NCBI GenBank assembly: GCA_937924525.1
Contig: CALDSU010000004.1
Coordinates: 186,001 to 250,000 of the forward strand
Source of the DNA: an uncultured Bryobacteraceae bacterium
GTDB taxonomy: Bacteria > Acidobacteriota > Terriglobia > Bryobacterales > Bryobacteraceae
Reading direction: 5' to 3'
DNA: 64,000 bases
Position 1 is the stretch's first letter. Each line of letters starts with the position of its first letter. A program made the position numbers and the translations under genes. The notes beneath the pieces were generated by a model that saw only the letters and a program-made list of their open reading frames with translations, was not told the DNA's origin and did no database searches. Positions 25,551-35,310 of this stretch are shown in pieces.

Positions 25551-27371
25551 TTACTGGCGGTAGCGGGTCCAGAGACGAAGCTGGGCCTGGGCTTCGGGCT
25601 CCCGCCCCGCGCGGCGCGCCACTTCGGCGCGGAGTTGAAACAGCCTGGGGAAGCCCAGGTGGGCCAGTACGGGCATCCCGGTGGCGGGAATCAACGGGGT
25701 GGTCGCAACCAGGGCCGGAACCTCGTCCCAGCGGCCCGCCTGAGCCAGGGCCCAGGCGCGGTAGACCTGGACGGGGTCGCCCGGCTGCCCGAAGCTCTGG
25801 GTCATCCACTCTTGCAGGGGCGTCTCGGCTTCCGCATAGTGGCCATGCAGGAGCAAAGCGACGGCCAGGAAGGTGGGGCGCAGCGCCGCGGCGCGGGGCT
25901 GCGCCGCGAACCACTGGTCCGCCCGGCGGAACCAGTCGCCAGGCCCCGGCGCGTGCTGTGTCGCAAAGGCCGCCAGCGCGATAATCGGGCTTTGGGCGCC
26001 CAGTCGCCCGGCGGCCTGCGCATGGGCGCGGGCGCGCGCCTGCTCGCCGGATTCCCAGCGCCAGAAGGCGGCTTGGGCGTGCCCGATCGCGCGCAGCACC
26101 GGCGGCAGCGCGGCGCCGTGCAACGCCGTTTCCAGACGCGCAAGGCCCGCGGCCCGGCGTCCGCTCAAGTACTCCCATTCCGCCCGCCGAAGCGGCGTCT
26201 GGCGATCCTGCCTTTCTTCGCGCGCCCGGAGATATTCGGCGAACGTCCGGTCGGCGGCATCCCGGTCGCCGTCCCACAGCAAGGCGAAGGCCGCCTTGTA
26301 GAGCGCGATCGAGTCGGCAAAATCCGGGTTCATCCGGAACGCCTCGCGATAGTCAGTGGCCGCCTCGCGGTAGCGGTTGTGCAGGTAGAGCACATCGCCG
26401 CGGGTGTCGAGCGCGTTGGGATCATCCGGCCGCAGCCGCCGATAGCGACCGGCGGCCTCGAGCGCGGAGGCCACGTTTCCACCGTACGCGCGGGCGTACG
26501 CAAGCTGGTTGAGCACCTCCACGTTGTCCGGATAAAGTTCCAGCGCGCGCTCAAACAGCTTCACGGCGGCGGTCACCTGGCCGGCGCGCAGGCGCGTTTC
26601 GGCGGCGCGCGCCATCAACGCCGGATCCTGGAGCAGCCCGGCCAGCGTGCTCAGCGAGTCGGCTTGCAACTTCCGGTCGGCGGTCAGACCGGCGCCTTCG
26701 ACGCCGATCCGGGCGGCGTCGATTTCGTCGCGCACCGCCAGGCTGCGCGCGCGCTCCAGCACCTCGCCGGCCCAGGCGCGATCGCCGGCGGCGGAGGCGA
26801 GCTGAAGCGCGGCGACGTACGGCAAACCGAATCCGGGATCCAGTTCCATCGCCTTTTGCAGGCGGAAGCGTCTGTCCCCCGGAGTTTGCTCGAGCAGGCC
26901 GCGGCAGTATTGCTCGAGGGCCGCGAGGGAATCGGTGGTGAAGGGGCGGGCGGCGGGATCGATTGCCCGGGCAATGGCTCCCGTCACGGCGAGCAGGTCC
27001 CGCCCGGTCCCCTCGGCTCTCACCTCCCGCATCTCGCCAGGCGCGGCCGGGGTTTCCACCGTCGCTTCCACCGTCAAACGCCCCCCCGCCATAACGAACG
27101 ATCCCGAGACGATCCGCGTGGCGCCGCTGGCGATGGCCTGGTGCCGCTGGCCGCTCACATCGTCACCGGCGAGCAGCAGGATCGTCCGGCCAGGTCCTCG
27201 CAATTGCACGTGCAACTGTTCGGGAATCGCCCGCTCGATCCAGCGGTGCGCGTCGTCGGCGGAGAGATCGTCAAAACGCAGCAACGCCAGCCGCTCGGGC
27301 GCCGGGGCGGGCGAACGCTGGCATCCGGCCAGAACGGCGCAGAGCGCCGCCAGCAGACCAGCCCTTCTCAC
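25551..27371 (-). CDS. Lipoprotein with tetratricopeptide repeats
   Basis: 606 residues. A lipoprotein signal ends in LAGC near residue 17, so the mature protein is probably lipid-anchored. Residues 30-150 resemble the FlgO/TolB-like N-terminus found in TPR proteins that follow adenylate-cyclase-type regulators (LALLRFDDLSADDAHRWIE, shortened, and IVSGSFVMAGGRLTVEATV). From about 190 onward TPR-like helical pairs follow: FERALELYPDNVEVLNQLAYA and AATDYREAFRMNPDF are the clearest. It presumably scaffolds other proteins at the membrane. Its start overlaps the stop of the second TPR gene by 4 bp. Confidence 0.78.
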   Translation of the reverse strand: MRRAGLLAALCAVLAGCQRSPAPAPERLALLRFDDLSADDAHRWIERAIPEQLHVQLRGPGRTILLLAGDDVSGQRHQAIASGATRIVSGSFVMAGGRLTVEATVETPAAPGEMREVRAEGTGRDLLAVTGAIARAIDPAARPFTTDSLAALEQYCRGLLEQTPGDRRFRLQKAMELDPGFGLPYVAALQLASAAGDRAWAGEVLERARSLAVRDEIDAARIGVEGAGLTADRKLQADSLSTLAGLLQDPALMARAAETRLRAGQVTAAVKLFERALELYPDNVEVLNQLAYARAYGGNVASALEAAGRYRRLRPDDPNALDTRGDVLYLHNRYREAATDYREAFRMNPDFADSIALYKAAFALLWDGDRDAADRTFAEYLRAREERQDRQTPLRRAEWEYLSGRRAAGLARLETALHGAALPPVLRAIGHAQAAFWRWESGEQARARAHAQAAGRLGAQSPIIALAAFATQHAPGPGDWFRRADQWFAAQPRAAALRPTFLAVALLLHGHYAEAETPLQEWMTQSFGQPGDPVQVYRAWALAQAGRWDEVPALVATTPLIPATGMPVLAHLGFPRLFQLRAEVARRAGREPEAQAQLRLWTRYRQ

Positions 27372-28159
27372 AGCACCCGGGGCTGGAAGGCCAGCAATTC
27401 CTGAAATTCCGGCGACTCCCGGATCGCGGCAAACTCGCTGTCCTCCATCAGCTTGTGGCGATCCTTGAAACCCTCCTCGAGCGCCCGCCGCAGGTATTGC
27501 AGCGCGCGGTCCTTGAAGCCCGCCTGCGCATAGGTCTTCGCCATGTAGTAATGGAACTTCGCCTTTTCCTCGACCGACCGCTCCTGGAGGACGGTGCCAT
27601 ACCCGCTGCGGTGCTCGAAGACCTCGGGATCGAGCTCCAGGGCCTTCTGATACGCCGCCATGGCTTGCTTGTATCGCTTGCGCGCAAACTCCGCCGTGCC
27701 CAGATTGCTGTAAATGGAAGCCGAGTTCGGCGCAAGCTTCAGCGCGCGCTTGTAGTGCGCGACCGCGCGCCGGTAGCTCCTCTCGGCGTAGTAGACGGTG
27801 CCGATGTTATTAATCGCCTCCGAATAGTTCCGGTCCATTTTGACGGCCTGCTGGTAGTAGCGCCGGGCCTGCACCAGTTGCAACATTTGATGGTGAGCGA
27901 TGCCGATCTTGTTGATCACTACCGCCGTCTGGGGTTGTACCTGGCGATACGTTTCGATGGCTTCGCGATACATTTTTCGCGCCATCAGGATGTCGCCGCG
28001 ATGTTCCAGGGTAAGCGGGGCGGGCGAAGGCGAAGCAACGGACGCGGGGGGCGGGACCGCCGGATTGCCCGGAACGAGCGCTTGTTGCGCGGTCGCGGGC
28101 TGCGGCACACCCACGCCCAACGCCGCCATGAATCCGGCCAGCAAGCGTGCGGTGACCAT
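27368..28159 (-). CDS. Secreted TPR-repeat protein
   Basis: 263 residues. A signal peptide (MVTARLLAGFMAALGVGVPQ..TAQQ) is followed by a Pro/Ala-rich linker to about residue 50. Four to five TPR units then repeat with the canonical spacing: GDILMARKMYREAIETYR, INNIGTVYYAERSYRRAVAHY, YSNLGTAEFARKRYKQAMAAY and YYMAKTYAQAGFKDRALQYL, with acidic or proline caps between. It should bind partner proteins in the periplasm. It overlaps the next TPR gene by 4 bp and follows the penicillin-binding-protein gene by 15 bp, which hints at a cell-envelope role. Confidence 0.82.
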   Translation of the reverse strand: MVTARLLAGFMAALGVGVPQPATAQQALVPGNPAVPPPASVASPSPAPLTLEHRGDILMARKMYREAIETYRQVQPQTAVVINKIGIAHHQMLQLVQARRYYQQAVKMDRNYSEAINNIGTVYYAERSYRRAVAHYKRALKLAPNSASIYSNLGTAEFARKRYKQAMAAYQKALELDPEVFEHRSGYGTVLQERSVEEKAKFHYYMAKTYAQAGFKDRALQYLRRALEEGFKDRHKLMEDSEFAAIRESPEFQELLAFQPRVL

Positions 28160-28174
28160 TTCGATTCCCCGCTT

Positions 28175-30715
28175 TTATTTGAACACACGCAGCAGCCGCT
28201 GAAAAATCCCCCGCCGTTCCTTCTTCGGTTCGGGCGCCGGCGCCGGCGCGGCCGCAGCCGCGGGCTCCTGCTGCTGCCGGGCCAGCAACTCGACGCGTTC
28301 CTTGCCCGCGGCGTCAGAGGTTTCCGCCACGGTCGGTCCGGGCGCCGGCTGATCCCAGCCGGCTACGTGCGTGACGGACCCGTGCCCACCCCCGTGCAGG
28401 AAGCAGCGCCGGCCGACCGGTTCGGTGCCGGCGATGAACACCTCGGTGCGCGTGGCCGGGCAATTTGGGGTCGCCGGTTCCCCAGACAGTGGATCCACCT
28501 GGATCGTCGTGACGCCTTCCGGCGCTTCGAACGGCTTGGCGTCGCGATACTCTTTGAGCTGAAGAGCGCGCTTCATGAATTCCGCCCAGATCGGCAAGGC
28601 GGATTTGGCGCCCTCCAGGCCCAGGTCGCGATTGTCGTCGAGGCCCACCCATACCACGCACAGCAGCTTGGAGGTGAATCCCGCAAACCACCCGTCATGC
28701 GAACTGCCGGTCTTGCCGGCGACCGGCACGGTGATGCCGCGCGAGCGAATCCCCGCCGCCGTGCCGCTGCGCGTGACCTCCTCCAGCATGTTCACCATCA
28801 TGAACGCTACCCGCGGATCCAGCACCTGCTGGGTTTCGGGTTGATGAGCAAACAACACCTGGCTGTTGGTGGCCTTCACCAGCGAAATCCAGTGCGGTTT
28901 TACCCACATCCCCCGGTTGGCGAAGATCGTATAAGAACCGGCTACCTCGATCGGCGTCACTTCGTAAGCGCCCAGCGCGATCGCCGGCGTGGGCTTGATC
29001 TGATAATTCATGCCTGCCCGCCGCGCGAGATCGGAGACCTTTTCGTAGCCCACCATTTCGGCGATCTTCACGGTGGGGATGTTCAGACTTTTCGCCAGGG
29101 CCTGGCGGAGGGTGACTTCTCCATAGTACTTGTCGCCGAAATTACCCGGCTCATACGGCTTGTCGTCGAACCAGAAGGTGGTTGGCTCGTCCATCACCCG
29201 CGTGGAAGGAGTCAAAACCTCCATCCTCCCTTCCTCCAGAGCCGTGTTGAGCGCAGCGGTGAAGACGAAAGGCTTGAAGACGGACCCGGGCTGGCGCTTG
29301 GCCAGGGCGCGGTTCAGTTGGCTGACCCCGTAGTTGCGCCCGCCCACCAAGGCCTTGACCTCGCCGGTATACGGGTCCAGGGCTACCAGCGCGACCTGCG
29401 CCTCGGGCGGCGTCACCCCTTTGAAGCGCCGTTGCTTGCGCAGCTGGGCGTCCACCAGTTGAATTCCCGCCTGGACCGCCTCGACCGCCGCCTGCTGGAG
29501 TTCCAGATCCAGCGTCGTATAGACGCGGTAAGCATCCGCCCGGAAGTCACGGTCCTGAAAACGCCGTTCCAGTTCGGCATTCACCAGGTCCACAAAGTAG
29601 GGCGCTTCGCTGGATTCGACCGCGCCAGGGGCCAGTTTGAGGGGCGCCTCGACGGCCAGGGCGTACTCGCGGTCGGTCAGAAAACCGTTCTGGCGCATCA
29701 GCGACAGCACCACATTCCGCCGCTCGCGCATGCGTTCGGGGTGGCGGAAGGGATTGTAGTAGCTGGGCAACTGAATCAAACCCGCCAGCATCGCCGCTTC
29801 CGGCAGGTCCAACTGGCGGATGTCCTTGTTCAGGTAGGCTTGCGCGGCCTGGCCAAAGCCGGCAATCGCGAAACTACCCCGGCGTCCGAGGTCGACGTGA
29901 TTGGCGTAATACTCGAAAATTTCCTTTTTCGTCAGCCGCTGCTCCAGTTGCAGGGTGATCATCACCTCAGCCAGTTTCCGCTTCCAGCTCTTGCTTGAGT
30001 TCAGCCAGAAGCCGCGGGCCAACTGCATGCTGAGGGTGGACGCGCCTTCTTTCTTGTAGCCTTCGCGCAGGTCGACGTACGCCGCCTTCAGAATTCGGAG
30101 CGGATCGAACCCGGCGTGCTGAAAAAACCGCTTATCCTCGGCGGAAATCACCGCCTGGACCAGCACCGGCGGGATGTCCTCGAAGGCGACGAGGCGCCGC
30201 TTTTCGCGCTTGCGGTCCGACAGGTTGGTGATGAGCTCCGGCTCCAGCAGGTAGCGAGTCCGGCGGGTGTTGTCCTGGGTGGAGACGATCTCCACGACGC
30301 GGTGGTCGCGCAGCTTGATGACCGCCGCCTCCTGTTGGAGGGCGTCGGGTCCCGGGAAGATTTCGACGGCGTCCGGGCGCACATGGTGCCAGCCGGTGCG
30401 ATTGGTCCGGGCCGCGCCGTACCCGGCGCGGCGGAGCATGGTGACCAGTTCCTGGGCCGCCAGTACGTCGCCCACCGAGATCACCCGCGGCGCGGCATAA
30501 ATCCGGGAGGTCCTCGCAAAGGGGCCCTGGGTGAGCTTCTGGTCGATGAGCCGGGCGTATTTGGTGTAGTAGAAGGCGAAGACGCCCGTCCCGGCGAGCA
30601 GGAGCAGCACCGCAAGCGCCAGGACGGTCTTGCCGACGGGGCCGAGCAGAAGCCGGGCCAGCCACGTGCCGGAGCGCACCTTCCAACGTTTCCCGGGCAT
30701 GCCAACCCCCTCCAT
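28175..30715 (-). CDS. Class A penicillin-binding protein (bifunctional transglycosylase/transpeptidase)
   Basis: 846 residues. A membrane anchor lies at about 25-50 (VLALAVLLLLAGTGVFAFYY). Residues 65-150 resemble the UB2H domain of PBP1B (YAAPRVISVGDVLAAQ). The GT51 glycosyltransferase has AEDKRFFQHAGFD with the catalytic E193, GASTLSMQLARGFWL and KKEIFEYYANHVDLG. The transpeptidase has SVFK with S478/K481, SLN (KSLNIPT) and KTGSSHDGWF. The tail is Ala/Pro/Lys-rich. It polymerises and crosslinks peptidoglycan on the outer face of the cytoplasmic membrane. The start could be at 30715 or at the ATG of MPGKRWK at 30700. It is co-directional with the TPR genes. Confidence 0.95.
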   Translation of the reverse strand: MEGVGMPGKRWKVRSGTWLARLLLGPVGKTVLALAVLLLLAGTGVFAFYYTKYARLIDQKLTQGPFARTSRIYAAPRVISVGDVLAAQELVTMLRRAGYGAARTNRTGWHHVRPDAVEIFPGPDALQQEAAVIKLRDHRVVEIVSTQDNTRRTRYLLEPELITNLSDRKREKRRLVAFEDIPPVLVQAVISAEDKRFFQHAGFDPLRILKAAYVDLREGYKKEGASTLSMQLARGFWLNSSKSWKRKLAEVMITLQLEQRLTKKEIFEYYANHVDLGRRGSFAIAGFGQAAQAYLNKDIRQLDLPEAAMLAGLIQLPSYYNPFRHPERMRERRNVVLSLMRQNGFLTDREYALAVEAPLKLAPGAVESSEAPYFVDLVNAELERRFQDRDFRADAYRVYTTLDLELQQAAVEAVQAGIQLVDAQLRKQRRFKGVTPPEAQVALVALDPYTGEVKALVGGRNYGVSQLNRALAKRQPGSVFKPFVFTAALNTALEEGRMEVLTPSTRVMDEPTTFWFDDKPYEPGNFGDKYYGEVTLRQALAKSLNIPTVKIAEMVGYEKVSDLARRAGMNYQIKPTPAIALGAYEVTPIEVAGSYTIFANRGMWVKPHWISLVKATNSQVLFAHQPETQQVLDPRVAFMMVNMLEEVTRSGTAAGIRSRGITVPVAGKTGSSHDGWFAGFTSKLLCVVWVGLDDNRDLGLEGAKSALPIWAEFMKRALQLKEYRDAKPFEAPEGVTTIQVDPLSGEPATPNCPATRTEVFIAGTEPVGRRCFLHGGGHGSVTHVAGWDQPAPGPTVAETSDAAGKERVELLARQQQEPAAAAAPAPAPEPKKERRGIFQRLLRVFK

Positions 30716-30749
30716 CTTCGCATAACCGATTCCGGCGCACGGCCGGCGG

Positions 30750-31088
30750 TTACTGTCCTCCCGCTCCAGGATAGAAGTGCAAATCGACCCGGTAGGGACC
30801 CAGTTCGACCGGCACCCGGTAGCGCACCTCGACCCTCATTCGGTCTCCCGAACGGTCGATTCGCACATCGTTGGCCTTTACGGGCAGTCCCAGGTTTTGG
30901 GCGGCCTGCACGATCTGAATCCGCAGCATCGCGTCGGGACGCGTCCGGCTGTCCTCGCGTTGCGCCAGTTCCGCCACGTACCGTTGCAGTTCGAGGTTGC
31001 GCGCGTACACGGGGAGGATGGCCGCGCTGATCGCCACCAGAACCACCGCCAGGACCGTAGCCGCGACGAGGCGGATACGCTGTTCCAT
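30750..31088 (-). CDS. Small single-pass membrane protein of unknown function
   Basis: 112 residues from ATG at 31088. One membrane segment at about 6-28 (LVAATVLAVVLVAISAAIL), then a short charged region and an antiparallel beta-like C-terminus (DRMRVEVRYRVPVELG, YRVDLHFYPG). It resembles the small DUF4845-like proteins encoded beside cell-envelope or secretion genes, but the match is not firm. The frame stays open to 31631 in the antisense of secA; that extension has no family match and is not used. It lies 35 bp before the penicillin-binding-protein gene and 148 bp from the divergent secA. Confidence 0.7.
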   Translation of the reverse strand: MEQRIRLVAATVLAVVLVAISAAILPVYARNLELQRYVAELAQREDSRTRPDAMLRIQIVQAAQNLGLPVKANDVRIDRSGDRMRVEVRYRVPVELGPYRVDLHFYPGAGGQ

Positions 31089-31197
31089 CTCTTGAAGATT
31101 GTAGCCCTGGGTCTGGTCTGGCGGAAGCGCGCCCGCCGAGGCGAGGCTCAGCGGAGGCTGAGGCGAACTGCCGCTTTCGCGAGGGTGCGGGAGGGAC

Positions 31198-31232
31198 GGT
31201 GGAGTACACTGAAATAGTGGGAAGCTGCCACC
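31198..31232 (+). promoter_or_regulatory. Hairpin in the secA leader
   Basis: GGTGG at 31198-31202 can pair with CCACC at 31228-31232. Inside it CACT and AGTG form a second stem around a GAAAT loop. The GGGAAG ribosome binding site at 31219-31224 lies within the structure and the ATG follows at 31237, so folding could limit secA translation. A -10-like TACACT lies at 31205-31210 without a convincing -35. Confidence 0.35.
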
Positions 31233-31236
31233 AAAT

Positions 31237-34095
31237 ATGATTGACGCGATTCTGGCCAAGGTGTTTGGCACCAAACACGAGCGGGAAGTCAAGAAGATGC
31301 TCCCGCTGGTTGCAGCCATCAACGACTGGGAGCCGCGTCTGGAACGGCTCTCGGACGCCGACCTGGCCGCCAAGACCCCGGAGTTCAAGCAGCGGATCGC
31401 GAACGGCGAACCGCTCGACGACCTCCTGATCGAGGCGTTCGCCGTCTGCCGCGAGGCCGCCCGCCGGACCGTACGCATGCGGCACTTCGACGTCCAGTTA
31501 ATGGGCGGCATCGTGCTGCACCGCGGCAAGATCGCCGAGATGAAGACCGGGGAAGGGAAGACCCTGGTGGCGACGCTTCCCGTGTATCTGAACAGCCTGG
31601 CCGGGCGGGGCGTGCACGTCGTGACGGTCAACGACTACCTGGCGCGCCGCGACGCCGAATGGATGGGCCGGATTTATAAATTCCTCGGCTGTTCGGTCGG
31701 CACCATCGTCCATGACCTGACGGACCAGGAGCGGAAACAGGCGTATGGCTCCGACATCACTTACGGCACCAACAACGAGTTTGGCTTCGATTATCTGCGC
31801 GACAACATGAAGTTCCGCCTGGAGGACTGCGTCCAGCGCGAACATTATTTCGCGATCGTCGACGAAGTCGACTCGATTTTGATCGATGAAGCACGCACGC
31901 CGTTGATCATTTCGGGCCCAAGCGAGGAATCGACCGACAAGTATTACAAGGTGAACCGGATCATTCCCAAGCTCGAGCGCGGCGAGGTGCACGAAGGCAA
32001 GGAACCGGGCCAGAAGTGGACGACGGGGGATTTCACGGTCGATGAGAAGCACCGGACCGTGGCGCTCACCGAGCAGGGCGTCTCCAAGGTCGAAAAACTC
32101 CTCAACATCCCCAACCTGTACGATCCGCAGTACATCGAGATGAACCACCACGTGCAGCAGGCGTTGCGGGCGCACGTGCTGTACCACCGCGACAAGGACT
32201 ACGTCGTCAAGGATGGCCAAGTCATTATCGTGGACGAGTTCACCGGGCGCCTGATGCCCGGGCGCCGGTGGTCGGACGGGCTCCATCAGGCGGTGGAGGC
32301 CAAGGAAGGCGTCAAGATTGAACGCGAGACCCAGACGCTGGCCACCATTTCGTTCCAGAATTACTTCCGCATGTACAAAAAGCTGGCCGGCATGACGGGA
32401 ACCGCGGATACCGAGGCTGCTGAATTTCAGAAGATTTACAACCTGGACGTGGTGGTAATTCCTACAAACCGGCCGCTGCGGCGCAAGGAATTTTCGGATA
32501 TCGTCTACCGCACCGAGGAAGAAAAATTCCGCAACGCCGCCCGGGAGATCAAGCAGATCCACGAGACCGGGCAGCCTGTGCTGGTCGGCACCATTTCGGT
32601 CGAGAAGTCCGAGCGCCTCTCGAGCCAGTTGAAGCGCATGGGCGTGCGTCACGAGGTGTTGAACGCCAAGAACCATGAGCGCGAGGCGTTTATCGTGGCG
32701 CAGGCGGGGCGCAAGGGCGCGGTCACCGTCTCGACCAACATGGCCGGACGCGGCACCGACATCCTGCTGGGCGGCAACCCTGAGTTCATGGCGCAGGAAG
32801 AGTGCCTGAAGCAGAAGACGGCCGAAACGCTGCTGACCGAACCGGAGACCGTCACGGCGGACGATCACTACTACTACTTTCAGCGCATGGGCGCCCACTA
32901 CCGCGTGGCCCGTGAGCGCTGGGATCCGGTGTACGCCAAGTACAAGGCGATTTGCGACGCCGAACACGACGAGGTGGTCAAACTGGGCGGTCTGCATATC
33001 GTGGGCACCGAGCGGCACGAGTCGCGGCGCATCGATAACCAGTTGCGCGGGCGCTCCGGCCGCCAGGGCGACCCGGGCAGCGCCCGCTTCTTCCTCTCGC
33101 TCCAGGACGACCTGCTCCGCATTTTCGGGGGAGAGCGCATGCAGAACCTGATGCTGCGCCTCGGCATGGAAGAGGACGTGCCCATCGAGTCGAAGCTGAT
33201 CACCAAGCGCATCGCCGCGGCGCAGAAGGCCGTGGAGACGCAGAACTTCGAAGCCCGCAAGCACCTGATCGAATACGACGACGTGATGAACAAGCAGCGG
33301 CAGGCCATCTACGGGATGCGCCGCCAGTTGCTGGAGGGGCAGGACCAACGCGAACGCGTGTTCGAAATGGTCCGCAACATCCTGGGCTCGTTCATCGACA
33401 TGCGCTGCCCGGAAGACGCCCATCCCGACACCTACGACCTGGAGGGGCTGCGCAACGACGTCCTGACCCAGTTCGGCCACAAGATCGACGTGGGCGCACT
33501 CCGGATGCAGAGCCGTCTCGACATCGAGGACGGCATCTTTGAATTGCTGGAGAAGAAGTACCAGGAGAAAGAAGATCTTGTCGGCGCGGAGGTTTTGCGG
33601 CAGACCGAACGCATCGTCATGCTGCAGGTGATCGACGACCAGTGGAAAGACCACCTGCTGTCGATGGATCACCTCAAGGAGGGCATCGGGCTGCGGGGTT
33701 ACGGCCAGAAGGATCCGCTGGTTGAGTACAAGAAAGAATCCTTCCAGATGTTCCAGGATCTGATGGAACGGATCGAAGACGAAACCGTGCGGTACCTGTT
33801 TTTCCTGCGTCCGGTGCAGGAGGAACTGCCGGTGCTTCCGTTCGAGGATGAGGAACCGGAGGAACCGCCTCCGGCGTTGGTCACGCCGCAGCGGCACGCC
33901 GCGCAATCGCAGTTCGAAGATTTTACGCGCAACATCCACCGCAAGAAAGAGAAGGAAATGGCCGAGTTGCAGATGGTGGGCGGCGACGGCGGAGCGACGG
34001 GGCCCCGGCCGGTGATCGCCGGGGCCAAAGTGGGACGAAACGATCCCTGCCCGTGCGGCAGCGGCAAGAAATACAAGAAGTGCCATGGCGCGTAG
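31237..34095 (+). CDS. secA: Protein translocase ATPase SecA
   Basis: 952 residues, full length. SecA drives export of unfolded preproteins through SecYEG by ATP hydrolysis. Walker A is MKTGEGKT at 102-109, and the DEAD-like box lies in [20 protein letters not shown]. Further landmarks are [30 protein letters not shown] and [16 protein letters not shown]. The helical region between the second motor parts is enlarged ([19 protein letters not shown]), as in several non-proteobacterial SecA proteins. The C-terminus ends in the zinc-binding [18 protein letters not shown] that contacts SecB or ribosomes. It overlaps the next gene by 11 bp, so SecA synthesis and that of the downstream protein are coupled. 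Confidence 0.98.
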   Translation: MIDAILAKVFGTKHEREVKKMLPLVAAINDWEPRLERLSDADLAAKTPEFKQRIANGEPLDDLLIEAFAVCREAARRTVRMRHFDVQLMGGIVLHRGKIAEMKTGEGKTLVATLPVYLNSLAGRGVHVVTVNDYLARRDAEWMGRIYKFLGCSVGTIVHDLTDQERKQAYGSDITYGTNNEFGFDYLRDNMKFRLEDCVQREHYFAIVDEVDSILIDEARTPLIISGPSEESTDKYYKVNRIIPKLERGEVHEGKEPGQKWTTGDFTVDEKHRTVALTEQGVSKVEKLLNIPNLYDPQYIEMNHHVQQALRAHVLYHRDKDYVVKDGQVIIVDEFTGRLMPGRRWSDGLHQAVEAKEGVKIERETQTLATISFQNYFRMYKKLAGMTGTADTEAAEFQKIYNLDVVVIPTNRPLRRKEFSDIVYRTEEEKFRNAAREIKQIHETGQPVLVGTISVEKSERLSSQLKRMGVRHEVLNAKNHEREAFIVAQAGRKGAVTVSTNMAGRGTDILLGGNPEFMAQEECLKQKTAETLLTEPETVTADDHYYYFQRMGAHYRVARERWDPVYAKYKAICDAEHDEVVKLGGLHIVGTERHESRRIDNQLRGRSGRQGDPGSARFFLSLQDDLLRIFGGERMQNLMLRLGMEEDVPIESKLITKRIAAAQKAVETQNFEARKHLIEYDDVMNKQRQAIYGMRRQLLEGQDQRERVFEMVRNILGSFIDMRCPEDAHPDTYDLEGLRNDVLTQFGHKIDVGALRMQSRLDIEDGIFELLEKKYQEKEDLVGAEVLRQTERIVMLQVIDDQWKDHLLSMDHLKEGIGLRGYGQKDPLVEYKKESFQMFQDLMERIEDETVRYLFFLRPVQEELPVLPFEDEEPEEPPPALVTPQRHAAQSQFEDFTRNIHRKKEKEMAELQMVGGDGGATGPRPVIAGAKVGRNDPCPCGSGKKYKKCHGA

Positions 34096-35125
34096 CAAGG
34101 GCCCTTTCCTGCTGCTGCTGTTCGCGCTGTCCCCGGCGCTGGCGGCGATCCTGCCGGAGCAGTGGGCCGGCGCCACCCGTGGAGCGGTGTCCCGCCCCGC
34201 CTTGACCGACCGCAAGATCTGGGATGAATACGGCGTCCTGGATCTGGAGCAGGCGGAGTATGCGCCGAGTGGCGGCGCGACCGCCGAGCCGGCCACCGCC
34301 GGCGGCGAACCCGAACCTCTCACCGCGACCAAGCCGTTTACCATTCAGGCGTTCCGGCTGCGCGATGCGACGTCCGCCATGGCGGCGTTTCAGTGGCAGG
34401 TGCCCGCCGGCGCACAGATCCCGAACCCCGACCAATTGCTGGCCCGGATGCCGGATGGAGGCGCGTGGGCCGCCTTCGGCAATTACCTCCTCCGCTTCGC
34501 GGGCATCCAGCCGGCCATGGCGGACGTGACGAGTCTGGTGGCAGTCCTGCCCCGATTGGAAGACGCTCCCCTTCCCGTCCTGCCAAGCTATTTGCCTGCC
34601 GACGGGTTAGTGGCGGGCAGCCGGCGTTACGTTTTTGGCCCCGACGCACTGGCGGCCTTTGAACCCAAGATCGCCCCCTCCCTGGCGGCGTTCCACACCG
34701 GCGCGGAGGGACAGTTGGCTGACTACCAGTTCGAGAAGGGGCCGGTACGGTTGGCCATCTTCAGCTACCCGACGCCGGCGATCGCCAAGGAGCGTTTCGC
34801 CGAGTTCTCCAAACTGCCCGGAACCCTCACCAAGCGCTCTGGAACCCTGGTGGTCGCCCTGCTTGATCCGCCCGACCTGGACGAAGCCGAGCGACTGCTG
34901 GCCAAGATCCGGTTTCAAGGGCACATCACCTGGAATGAGCGGACTCCCACCCGGCGGGACAATCTGGCCGACCTGATCCTCAATGTTTTTCTGCTGGTCG
35001 GCGTCCTGATGGCGTTCTTCCTCGTGGCGGGTCTGGCCTTTGGCGGTGTTCGCACCTTCCTGCGCCGGGGTGGAAAAGGGGGAGAGGACGAAGCGATGAT
35101 CACTCTCCACCTGAGCGATCGGTAA
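34085..35125 (+). CDS. Exported membrane protein, probably DUF6599 family
   Basis: 346 residues. A signal peptide ([14 protein letters not shown]) starts the protein and a second membrane segment lies near the C-terminus ([25 protein letters not shown], shortened), with a short Arg/Lys-rich tail inside. The middle (about 90-290) is a globular exported region: [43 protein letters not shown]. The block order matches proteins annotated in Acidobacteria as DUF6599, with unknown function; this naming is from memory. It overlaps the end of secA by 11 bp. Confidence 0.7.
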   Translation: MARSKGPFLLLLFALSPALAAILPEQWAGATRGAVSRPALTDRKIWDEYGVLDLEQAEYAPSGGATAEPATAGGEPEPLTATKPFTIQAFRLRDATSAMAAFQWQVPAGAQIPNPDQLLARMPDGGAWAAFGNYLLRFAGIQPAMADVTSLVAVLPRLEDAPLPVLPSYLPADGLVAGSRRYVFGPDALAAFEPKIAPSLAAFHTGAEGQLADYQFEKGPVRLAIFSYPTPAIAKERFAEFSKLPGTLTKRSGTLVVALLDPPDLDEAERLLAKIRFQGHITWNERTPTRRDNLADLILNVFLLVGVLMAFFLVAGLAFGGVRTFLRRGGKGGEDEAMITLHLSDR

Positions 35126-35274
35126 ACCATCCCGGATCTATACCTTAGATTCGAAACCAGGGTGTCGAAAGGACCTTCTTGTCCGGTTTTGAACAGGTTG
35201 TGGAAATTCTGTGGAAAGTATAAGTACTATGTTATGAATGGATTAGCCTCCGATAAAACGCGTGGGCTTTTTGC
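35126..35274. other. Gene-free A/T-rich stretch with two DnaA-box-like sites
   Basis: TGTGGAAAT at 35199-35207 and TGTGGAAAG at 35210-35218 are spaced 11 bp apart. On the other strand each matches the DnaA box TTATCCACA at 7 of 9 positions. No dnaA or dnaN gene is nearby. The rest of this stretch shows only a weak 4-bp hairpin (GGAC/GTCC near 35171). Confidence 0.3.
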
Positions 35275-35304
35275 TTGACTTCACCCCTGCCCGGAAATTA
35301 GTAT
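35275..35304 (+). promoter_or_regulatory. Sigma-70-type promoter for a candidate small RNA
   Basis: TTGACT (35275-35280, 5 of 6 to the -35 consensus) is followed after 18 bp by TAGTAT (35299-35304, 4 of 6). It points away from the preceding gene and towards a stretch with no reading frame. Transcription would start near 35311. Confidence 0.5.
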
Positions 35305-35310
35305 CCAATT

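Noticed and set aside
25480-26277. N-terminal extension of the DUF1592 frame
   Set aside because: It is the antisense of the TPR lipoprotein gene and lacks conservation; the signal peptide at 25479 marks the real start.
31498-34344. A 948-codon open frame antisense to secA
   Set aside because: Long antisense frames are common in GC-rich genes; the sense strand encodes an unmistakable SecA.
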